From Hydnum rufescens UP504 (Eukaryota > Basidiomycota > Agaricomycetes > Cantharellales > Hydnaceae): a DNA stretch of 37,156 nt. The stretch is taken from NCBI GenBank assembly GCA_014904985.1, contig MU129207.1, positions 18,135 to 55,290 on the forward strand, written 5' to 3'. Position numbers and translations under genes: made by a program. Shown here one piece after another: positions 1-6,454 of the stretch; within the stretch, counting starts at the first letter, position 1; every line of letters begins with the position of its first letter. The notes under the pieces were generated by a model. That model ran no database searches, was not told the DNA's origin, and saw nothing but the letters and a program-made list of their open reading frames with translations.

Positions 1-295
1 CATACACCGAGGTGCTTCCTGCATCAGCACAAGGAACAAGGCAGGAATAAGGGTTCACTATCATAGGCCTGTCCTGGTCACAGAGCAAAAGACCTTCGGA
101 AAACCCATCTACGTGAATCTGGTGCGCAGGAATGACCGCAAACTTTTTTGGACCTGTGCTTCCATCTCCAACCACACCCGAGGCAGAGGGAGAATGATCA
201 ACAACTTGGTCATGTTCCGAGCCTGTGCTCCTATCTTCCACCATGCCCGAGGCAGTGGAAGACAGGTTTGCAACATGGCTTTGTGATTGCATCAT
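1..295 (-). CDS. Unknown protein, 5' part, runs off left edge
   Basis: An open minus-strand frame starts at a double ATG (ATG at 295) and stays open for 98 codons to the window edge, so the C-terminus is not seen. The N-terminal half is Ser/Asp/Glu-rich and holds a duplicated ~75 bp segment (roughly positions 160-285), giving the related stretches TASGMVEDRSTGS and SASGVVGDGSTGP. The following part (PAHQIHVDGFSEG and onward) looks like ordinary globular protein. I do not recognise the family. It lies outside the tandem repeats that start near 396 and is oriented away from them. It could instead be a 5' exon with a splice site I cannot place. The absence of stops and the protein-like composition are the only support. 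Confidence 0.4.
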   Translation of the reverse strand, partial: MMQSQSHVANLSSTASGMVEDRSTGSEHDQVVDHSPSASGVVGDGSTGPKKFAVIPAHQIHVDGFSEGLLLCDQDRPMIVNPYSCLVPCADAGSTSVY

Positions 296-463
296 AGCGA
301 AGCAACGGGTGCATGGGCTTCAGCAAACCCCAAACTAGCGTATAGTGTTGGTATTAGATAATCCTATCCGTAGTAGGTTAATAAGCAATTGGATCGCCTA
401 GGACATCGGTACATAGATAACAATCGTCTTGTTGGAAATGGATAAGAGATTCTCTATGAAGAG

Positions 464-685
464 TTGCAAGAGGAGGACTACTGCATCAAATACAAGGAAC
501 TCGCCCATCACCTTGAAATACTTGATCTCCAAGAAAGCTATATTAAGGATGAACAAGCCAATCTCAAATGTGAACTCATTCGGGCGCAAGAAGAAGTCAA
601 ACGCATCCAATCCATACCACTGGTAATCAGCCAGTTCCTCGAACCCATCAATCACCTGACAGGAATTGCCACATCAACTCTGTGA
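464..685 (+). pseudogene. Coiled-coil repeat unit 1, fragment
   Basis: This 73-codon frame is the first copy of the coiled-coil unit. The expected start homologous to unit 2 (ATGGAAAATAAC) has changed to an ACATAGATAAC-type sequence containing a stop, so only an internal ATG remains. The core (residues ~10-50) is Glu/Lys/Leu-rich with heptad-like spacing. The end diverges from units 2 and 3 at GGAATTGCCACATC. It is probably not expressed as an independent protein. Confidence 0.35.
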
Positions 686-703
686 CGGTTGATGTGACAT
701 GAT

Positions 704-1036
704 TTGTGCACGGCATTGGATCGCCGAGAACTTTGGTACATGGAAAATAACAATCATCTTGTGGGAATAGAGAAGAAAGCTCTCTATGAAGAGTTGCAAG
801 AGGAGGACTACTACATCAAATACAAGAAACTTGCCTGTCACCTTGAAATACTCGATCTCCAAGAAAGCTATATTAAGGATGAACAAGCCAATCTCAAACA
901 TGAACTCATTCGGGCACGAGAAGAAGTCAAACGCATCCAATCCGTACCACTGGCAATCAGCCAGTTCCTCAAACCCATCAATCACCTGACAGGAATTGTA
1001 CCACACATCACCCCTGTGATGGTTGATGTGACATGA
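704..1036 (+). CDS. Coiled-coil protein, repeat unit 2, function unknown
   Basis: This is the best-preserved of the three tandem units, with a 110-codon frame. A likelier initiator is the internal ATG in ATGGAAAATAACAATC near 740. Residues ~25-80 are a charged amphipathic segment (for example [15 protein letters not shown] and REEVKRIQ) typical of a two-stranded coiled coil. A short hydrophobic tail with [13 protein letters not shown] follows. There is no signal peptide, membrane segment or catalytic motif. Near-identical frames lie on both sides, so the unit may be one exon of a formerly longer repeat protein, with TGA between units (the ATGTGACATGA junction). I do not recognise a family. 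Confidence 0.4.
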   Translation: MCTALDRRELWYMENNNHLVGIEKKALYEELQEEDYYIKYKKLACHLEILDLQESYIKDEQANLKHELIRAREEVKRIQSVPLAISQFLKPINHLTGIVPHITPVMVDVT

Positions 1037-1037
1037 T

Positions 1038-1316
1038 TTGTGCATGGCACTGGATCACCGAGAACTTTGGTACATGGAAAATAACAATCATCTTGTGGGA
1101 ATAGAGAAGAAAGCTCTCTATGAAGAGTTGCAAGAGGAGGACTACATCAAATACAAGAAACTCACCTGTCACCTTGAGATGGTCAATCTCAAGAAAGCTA
1201 TATTAAGGATGAACAAGCCAATCTCAAACATGAACCCATTCGGGCGCAAGAAGTCAAACGCATCCAATCTGTACCACTGGAAATCAGTCAGTTCCTCAAA
1301 CCCATTGATTACCTGA
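1038..1316 (+). pseudogene. Coiled-coil repeat unit 3, shortened
   Basis: Third copy of the tandem unit, with a 92-codon frame. It starts like unit 2 ([18 protein letters not shown]). It then shifts frame in the middle: a loss near AAGAAAGCTATATTAAGG moves the reading to a frame giving [13 protein letters not shown] instead of the coiled-coil sequence of unit 2. The final segment continues into the ACCTGACAGGAATAG block that opens the 2.58 kb duplicated unit. The frame shift indicates decay. Confidence 0.4.
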
Positions 1317-1337
1317 CAGGAATAGTAGGAATCAACA

Positions 1338-1501
1338 ACTGGCTCGAATTATGTCGCTTGTATTCTTTCCACTCTTGATCGTGAATTGCTGAAACCATCT
1401 TCCTCTGTTGTGGCTACACCAGCACTTCAACATCTTTTGGGATGGACACTCAGAAGCACAAGATCAGAGAGGTGGTCGAAATCCCTCTTAACGCTTTGGC
1501 T
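1338..1501 (+). repeat. Inversion segment, orientation 1 (unit A)
   Basis: Immediately after ...GGAATCAACA the sequence reads ACTGGCTCGAATTATG and ends ...GCTTTGGCT before TTGTATAAAAAATATTGG. The corresponding stretch of unit B is its reverse complement between the same two flanks. The 164 bp here lack 8 bp found in B near the AATCCC/TTAAG end. Only a 3-5 bp CAA/TTG match is visible as an inverted repeat at the ends. Confidence 0.88.
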
Positions 1502-1763
1502 TTGTATAAAAAATATTGGTATCTATATACTCGGCATATTAAATGTTTCCTATGGCATTTAAATTATATCGTCACCCTGTGTATTTCGCCTCGCCCCTGT
1601 TATCACTTTCATTCGCAAGAGTGAAGCAATTGCGACGAAACAATTCGAATCGACTGTGACGTGTGACGGTCGAGCTTTGTGCCGGATCCAAATTCCAACT
1701 CGTCTTTTTACAGGTAAGCTGCCCACAGGTCAGAGTTCTGTCTCGACGACCGACCAGCCTGAC

Positions 1764-1894
1764 AGCTCTGCCTGCGGACTGTTATGTCTCCTTTAGGAAA
1801 CAGACTGAGCAAGGATATGGCTCTGCCTGTACCTGCAATGTCAGATATACGTTTTTTTTTCTTGACGACTCCACAGTGCTTGTGGCTCGGCCTG
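1764..1894 (+). repeat. GCTCTGCCTG motif array, 5' side of unit A
   Basis: The motif (A/G)GCTCTGCCTG occurs at 1764 and 1819, and as GGCTCGGCCTG at 1884, at spacings of 55 and 65 bp. Between copies there are related blocks of the type GTTATGTCTCC and TTAGTCTCAC. The array lies just upstream of the ATG of gene P (1913) and has a counterpart array at the far end of the same unit. It may be a decayed ~60 bp minisatellite or a set of protein-binding sites. Confidence 0.5.
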
Positions 1895-1912
1895 CAGCCT
1901 GCTTAGTCTCAC

Positions 1913-3027
1913 ATGGAGGGTACAAATCGCCTCTATATTGGGTCGCTAGTCCCCAGCGTCCACCCCACCTATCACCCAAGTTCCTCAGCTTCTCGCAACG
2001 TTGTGAGCATGTTCGTCTATCTGGCCGCGTGGTGCATGATACAAGGGATCGTGATAGAAAAGGCCTGGTTTCAGGACCATGTACGTACTTTTTTCTTGCT
2101 AATCTCGATGCTAGGATATTGACAGATTATCTTTAGTCGTCGAATTTCGTTATCAAAGTCGCTGTAGAGGGGCTCCGAGCTGCAGAGGCTGCACTTGGTC
2201 AGCATATGAGCGCAATGATTTTTCTCTGTGAGCCCTCCGGATTGCCCAAAGGCACATCGTGTTGTTTTTATCGATGTGCCTTGTCAGAGATATCGTTGTG
2301 AAAAGAGAGTTCAATCAATTGCGTCCTAATATTCTGTGTATTTACAACTCTTGACATAGAATTCTTCCATCGTGGGTGGCCGCAGTGGTTGACTACGGCG
2401 ACGGCAACAGCAGTTAGGATGGAAGACGCTCGGTGGAATGTCCTTGCATCGAATACCACCCTTGGATCCGCATACGATCTATTTCGTCCCCATCCCCCAC
2501 TCCCTCTGAAACTGGCCCATACCCCCAACATCCCTGTTGGCTGGTACTTACCGTTATCATCATCCTCAACTCCTACGGCCTCATTGGCGGACTCTCCTGC
2601 AGTCACAGATGTGGCCACCAGCTCTGGGGCTCCTAGTGTTGGTGACAAGCGAAAACATGTCCCAGATGAGGATTCTGGGGCCAGTATGCCACCCACGAAA
2701 CGGTTCAAGGGGGCCGACGTGGGTCCCACAGACGCCGATCCGGGTCCCACAGAGGCTGATCCGGGTCCCACAGAGGCCAATCCGGGTCTCACAGAGGCCG
2801 ATCCAGGAATTGTGGGCGACGAGATGGAGGGTGTGGAACACCCCCTCGGTGATGGTGACGCAATGGATATCGACGCGGCCGTGGATGGTGTGGAGCGCGC
2901 TCTCAACCATGATGACGCGATGGATGTTGACTTGGACATGGATGATCTGAATGAACATATCAGGCACCGTATGCTTAGAGTCCCTCTTTTGGAGTTCATT
3001 GCTGTGAGGATTATGTATCTATTGTGA
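1913..3027 (+). pseudogene. Gene P, unit A copy: three-exon gene, broken
   Basis: Exon 1 is 1913-2080 (MEGTNRLYIGS...), followed by a GTACGT...CTTTAG intron (2081-2136, 56 bp). Exon 2 starts at 2137 with SSNFVIKVAVEGLRAAEAAL. Exon 3 starts near 2360 after GACATAG and runs to 3027. It reads KFFHRGWPQWL, then a Ser/Thr/Pro-rich linker, a basic KRKHVPDED...KRFK stretch (possible nuclear signal), acidic repeats of the GPTEADP type (four copies) and a highly acidic tail (DAMDIDAAVDG, DAMDVDLDMDD). Three lesions are visible. A CGA-to-TGA stop sits in exon 2 (2299-2301). A 4 bp loss removes the exon 2 donor that unit B retains as GTGAGT. A 2 bp loss near 2957 shifts the C-terminus. The basic-plus-acidic layout suggests a nuclear protein. 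I do not recognise the family. Confidence 0.5.
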
Positions 3028-3070
3028 TGTTCGTTCTTCATTTTTGCTTTCCCAATCTTTTGTGTACGTA

Positions 3071-3493
3071 ATGTCTACTACACCCCCTTGTCCCCCCGAT
3101 TGGGGAGTTATCCCTTCGACGTCAGATGAGAAGTTTAAGGGTTTGCAGTATCATTTATGTATATAATTCATGATAATAATACAGTACTACAGATGCTGTG
3201 AGTCTGAGAATGTTTTTGGGTCCCTCCGATGTTATGCATACACGTGTCTCTGCAATCTGCATAAACGAGTTCAAGATACCTGGTCCACATATACAGGCAT
3301 ATACCAACTGCTCAAGGTGAGTATTTTTTATTTCTTGTTTTCTGGGACACTAACAAAACCTATGTTCTGAGATTGCAGTGGCTCAGAGCGGGTACATCGC
3401 CGTCCATCGCTCCCATCATCACCAAATCCCGAAGACTACGTAGCACACCAGCTCGCCCTGGTGTATACAAAGTCTCTTGGTGGCATAGGATGA
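3071..3493 (+). CDS. Gene Q, unit A copy: small spliced gene, unknown
   Basis: ATG at 3071 opens MSTTPPCPPDWGVIPSTS and continues to about 3155. The donor of the first intron is not certain; the acceptor CTACAG ends at 3192. Exon 2 (3193-3316) reads DAVSLRMFLGPSDVMHTR and onward. A good intron follows at 3317-3378 (GTGAGT, branch CACTAAC, acceptor GATTGCAG; 62 bp). Exon 3 (3379-3493) joins in phase and ends NPEDYVAHQLALVYTKSL...GGIG then TGA. The protein would be about 105 residues with no recognised domain. It lies 43 bp after gene P on the same strand. A competing frame through exon 2 (CCESENVFGSLR) is also open, so the frame choice is inference from the splice phase and the clean stop. Confidence 0.45.
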
Positions 3494-3508
3494 CCAAGTA
3501 CTGCATTC

Positions 3509-3706
3509 AGCTCTGCCTGTTCTGTACGCAGTCTCTTTTTTTGCAACGCTCTTGACTGTGGAGCAAGACTTCACCTCGTCCTGTTACCTGTGACGTCTCC
3601 TTTGAGTAACACACCCTCTCGGTGACCAAACAGAAGACGGCTTTGCCTGTTCTTCTGTAACGTCTCACAGGCCTCCGATGACTGCACTGTGTTACAGCTC
3701 TGCCTG
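3509..3706 (+). repeat. GCTCTGCCTG motif array, 3' side of unit A
   Basis: AGCTCTGCCTG at 3509, GGCTTTGCCTG at 3639 and AGCTCTGCCTG at 3696, with a more diverged copy between the first two. Intervening blocks repeat GTGACGTCTCC and GTAACGTCTCAC. Spacings are about 57-66 bp or a double of that. The array follows the stop of gene Q. Confidence 0.5.
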
Positions 3707-3918
3707 TTAACCGGCTACATCTCATCTCGCTACACCAAGGCATCATCACCAGTGTTCTTGCCTTGGTTTATTTCATCTTGAAGTCCTACTGTCCTCTCCT
3801 CCATAAGTTAAACTTCCAGTGCCATAGCAAAGTTCAGTCCTAATATCCGGCCTACCACTGGAAATCAGTCAGTTCCTCGAACCCATTGATTACCTGACAG
3901 GAATAGTAGGAATCAACA

Positions 3919-4090
3919 AGCCAAAGCCCTTAAGAGGGATTAGGGATTTCGACCACTTCTCGGATCTTGTGCTTCTGAGTGTCCATCCCCCAAAAGATGT
4001 TGAAGTGATGGTGTAGCGCAACAGAGGAAGATGGTTTGAGCAATTCACGATCAAGAGTGGAAAGAATACAAGTGACATAATTCGAGCCAG
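3919..4090 (-). repeat. Inversion segment, orientation 2 (unit B)
   Basis: Starts AGCCAAAGCCCTTAAG after ...GGAATCAACA and ends AATTCGAGCCAG before TTGTATAAAAAATATTGG. Reverse-complemented, it matches 1338-1501 of unit A along its length, with a few CpG-type changes and an 8 bp length difference. The flanks are in the same orientation in both units, so only this segment has flipped. Confidence 0.88.
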
Positions 4091-4354
4091 TTGTATAAAA
4101 AATATTGGTATCTATATACTCAGCATATTAAATGTTTCCTATGGCATTTAAATTATATCATCGCCCCGTGTATTTCGCCTTGCCCCTGTTATCACTTTCA
4201 TTCGCAAGAGTGAAGCAATTGCGACGAAACTGATTTCGAATCGACTGTGATGCGTGACGGTCGAGCTTTGTGCCAGATCCAAATTCCAACTCGTCTTTTT
4301 ACAGGTAAGCTGCCCACAGGTCAGAGTTCTGTCTCGACGACCGACCAGCCTGAC

Positions 4355-4485
4355 AGCTCTGCCTGCAGACTGTTACGTCTCCTTTAGGAAACGGACTGAG
4401 CAAGGATATGGCTCTGCCTGTACCTGCAATGTCAGATATACGATTTTTTTTCTCGACGACTCCACAGTGCTTGTGGCTCGGCCTG
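4355..4485 (+). repeat. GCTCTGCCTG motif array, 5' side of unit B
   Basis: Unit B counterpart of the array at 1764-1894, at an offset of 2591. The motif copies themselves are identical to unit A, while the spacer TTATGTC of A is TTACGTC here. Confidence 0.5.
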
Positions 4486-4503
4486 CAGCCTGCTTAGTCT
4501 CAC

Positions 4504-5598
4504 ATGGAGGGTACAAATCGCCTCTATATTGGGTCGCTAGTCCCCGGCGTCCACCCCACCTATCACCTGAGTTCCTCAGCTTCTCGCAACGTTGCGAGCA
4601 TGTTCGTCTATCTGGCCGCGTGGTGCGTGATACAAGGGATCGTGATAGAAAAGGCCTGGTTTCAGGACCATGTACGTACTTTTTTCTTGCTAATCTCGAC
4701 GCTAGGATATTGACAGATTATCTTTAGTCGTCGAATTTCGTTATCAAAGTCGCTGTAGAGGGGCTCCGGGCTGCGGAGGCTGCACTCAGTCAGCATATGA
4801 GCGCAATGATTTTTCTCTGTGAGCCCTCCGGATTGCCCAAAGGCACATCGTGTTGTTTTTATCGATGTGCCTTGTCAGAGATATCGTTGCGAAAAGAAAG
4901 TGAGTTCAATCAATTGCGTCCTAATATTCTGTGTATTTACAACTCTTGACATAGAATTCTTCCATCGTGGGTGGCCGCAGTGGTTGACTACGGCGACGGC
5001 AACAGCGGTTAGGATGGAAGACGCTCGGTGGAATGTCCTTGCGTCGAATACCACCCTTGGATCCGCATACGATCTATTTCGTCCCCATCCCCCACTCCCT
5101 CTGAAACTGGCCGTACCCCGACATCCCTGTTGGCTGGTACTTACCGTTATCGTCATCCTCGACTCCTACGGCCTCGTCGGCGGACTCTCCTGCAGTCGCA
5201 GATGTGGCCACCAGCTCTGGGGCTCCTAGCGTTGGTGACAAGCGAAAACATGTCCCAGATGAGGATTCTGGGGCCAGTATGCCACCCACGAAACGGTTCA
5301 AGGGGCCGACGTGGGTCCCACAGACGCCGATCCGGTCCCACAGAGGCGATCCGGGTCCACAGAGGCCAATCCGGGTCTCACAGAGGCCGATCCAGGAATT
5401 GTGGGCAACGAGATGGAGGGCGTGGAACACCCCCTCGGCGATGGTGACGCGATGGATATCGACGCGGCTGTGGATGGTGTGGAGCGCGCTCTCAACCATG
5501 ATGACGCGATGGATGTCGACTTGGACACGGATGATCTGAATGAACATGTATCAGGCACCGTATGCTTAGAGTCCCTCTTTTGGAGTTCGTTGCTGTGA
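4504..5598 (+). pseudogene. Gene P, unit B copy: splice sites intact, frame broken
   Basis: Exon 1 is 4504-4671 (56 codons). Intron 1 is 4672-4727 (GTACGT...TTTAG, 56 bp). Exon 2 is 4728-4899 (57 codons plus one base, with the Arg codon CGA intact where unit A has TGA). Intron 2 is 4900-4954 (GTGAGT...GACATAG, 55 bp). Exon 3 begins at 4955 and ends at TGA 5596-5598. The exon phases fit (0, then 1). Between about 5110 and 5410 six bases in total are missing relative to unit A, mostly in C or G runs. The frame is lost there and regained before the acidic tail (DAMDIDAAVDG...DLNEHVSGTVCLES). The total loss is a multiple of three, so the copy may be intact if these are sequencing errors. Unknown function; probably nuclear from its basic and acidic tracts. 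Confidence 0.5.
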
Positions 5599-5661
5599 GG
5601 ATTATGTATCTATCGTGATGTTCGTTCTTCATTTTTGCTTTCCCAATCTTTTGTGTACGTA

Positions 5662-6084
5662 ATGTCTACTACACCCCCTTGTCCCCCTGATTGGGGAGTT
5701 ATCCCTTCGACGTCAGACGAGAAGTTTAAGGGTTTGCAGTATCATTTATGTATATAATTCATGATAATAATACAGTACTACAGATGCTGTGAGTCTGAGA
5801 ATGTTTTCGGGTCCCTCTGATGTTATGCATACACGCGTCTCTGCAATCTGCATAAATGAGTTCAAGATACCCGGTCCACATATACAGGCATATACCAACT
5901 GCTCAAGGCGAGTATTTTTTATTTCTTGTTTTCTGGGACACTAACAAAACCTATGTTCTGAGATTGCAGTGGCTCAGAGCAGGTACATCGCCGTCCATCG
6001 CTCCCATCATCACCGAATCCCGAAGACTACGTAGCACACCAGCTCGCCCTGGTGTATACAAAGTCTCTTGGTGGCATAGGATGA
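5662..6084 (+). CDS. Gene Q, unit B copy
   Basis: Same structure as the unit A copy: ATG at 5662, exon 2 5784-5907, intron 5908-5969, exon 3 5970-6084, stop TGA. The exon 2 donor here is GCGAGT (a GC donor) where unit A has GTGAGT; branch CACTAAC and acceptor GATTGCAG are unchanged. Coding differences from A are few and CpG-type (for example TCG versus TTG in exon 2). Function unknown. The frame survives in both copies, which weakly supports it being the real coding frame. Confidence 0.45.
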
Positions 6085-6099
6085 CCAAGTACTGCATTC

Positions 6100-6297
6100 A
6101 GCTCTGCCTGTTCTGTACGCAGTCTCTTTTTTTGCAACGCTCTTGACTGCGGAGCAAGACTTCACCTCGTCCTGTTACCTGCGACGTCTCCTTTGAGTAA
6201 CACACCCTCTCGGTGACCAAACAGAAGACGGCTTTGCCTGTTCTTCTGTAACGTCTCACAGGCCTCTGACGACTGCACTGTGTTACAGCTCTGCCTG
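6100..6297 (+). repeat. GCTCTGCCTG motif array, 3' side of unit B and KDZ1 leader
   Basis: Unit B counterpart of 3509-3706. Here the array lies directly upstream of the KDZ1 leader intron and start codon. A related CAGCCTGCCTG block occurs twice in the leader of KDZ2 (about 25701 and 25957), which suggests that these motifs belong to KDZ 5' regions. Confidence 0.4.
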
Positions 6298-6393
6298 TTA
6301 ACCGGCTACATCTCATCTCGCTACACCAAGGCATCATCACCAGTGTTCTTGCCTTGGTTTATTTCATCTTGAAGTCCTACTGTCCTCTCCTCC

Positions 6394-6451
6394 GTAAGTT
6401 AAACTTCCAGTGCCATAGCAAAGTTCAGTCCTAATATCGTTTGTAACACAG
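6394..6451 (+). other. Probable 58 bp leader intron of KDZ1
   Basis: Donor GTAAGT at 6394, CTAAT branch-like element, acceptor TAACACAG ending at 6451, three bases before the ATG at 6455. In unit A the same donor reads ATAAGT (CCGTAAGT changed to CCATAAGT, a CpG-type change), so that copy has lost it. KDZ2 has a similarly placed GTGAGT...TGTACAG intron (26017-26087) ending three bases before an ATG. Confidence 0.5.
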
Positions 6452-6454
6452 AAT

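Larger units (their letters stand above)
396..1340 (+). repeat. Three tandem ~330 bp units encoding a coiled coil
   Basis: Three head-to-tail copies are visible. The landmark TCTCTATGAA falls at 451, 781 and 1115, giving periods of 330 and 334 bp. Each unit carries the same reading frame and ends near an ACCTGACAGGAAT block. Unit 3 has lost several codons (TACTACATC reduced to TACATC, and part of the central heptad region). The last ~65 bp of unit 3 (from 1272) also form the left edge of the large 2.58 kb duplication, and that tail recurs at 3853 without the rest of the unit. Confidence 0.85.
1272..3846 (+). repeat. Large tandem duplication, unit A (~2.58 kb)
   Basis: Unit A runs from TACCACTGG (1272) to CCTAATATC (~3847). 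It is repeated as unit B after the 6 bp linker CCGGCC. The offset between copies is 2581 at the left end, 2589 after the inverted segment and 2591 at the right end. The unit holds gene P, gene Q, a GCTCTGCCTG array near each end and an inverted segment. Differences from unit B are mostly CG versus TG/CA, and unit A carries more of the decayed TG/CA states. Confidence 0.9.
3853..6437 (+). repeat. Large tandem duplication, unit B (~2.58 kb)
   Basis: Second copy of the unit, ending at CTAATATC where it continues into the KDZ1 leader (GTTTGTAACACAG, then ATG at 6455). Unit B therefore seems to be the original location and unit A the added copy, or the reverse with deletion of the KDZ part. Unit B keeps more CpG sites, but it has a net 6 nt loss relative to A between about 5110 and 5410, scattered as one- or two-base losses that fall mostly in C or G runs. 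Confidence 0.9.

Noticed and set aside
1663..2136. 157-codon ORF in unit A (and its unit B twin at 4254-4727)
   Set aside because: It runs through the motif array, exon 1 of gene P in another frame and the whole GTACGT...TTTAG intron. The sequence is not protein-like, and the spliced gene P model explains the region better.
1272..6437. The 2.58 kb unit as an LTR pair or a TIR transposon
   Set aside because: No internal retroelement genes lie between the copies, there are no TG...CA ends, the linker is only 6 bp, and there are no terminal inverted repeats. A plain tandem duplication fits.
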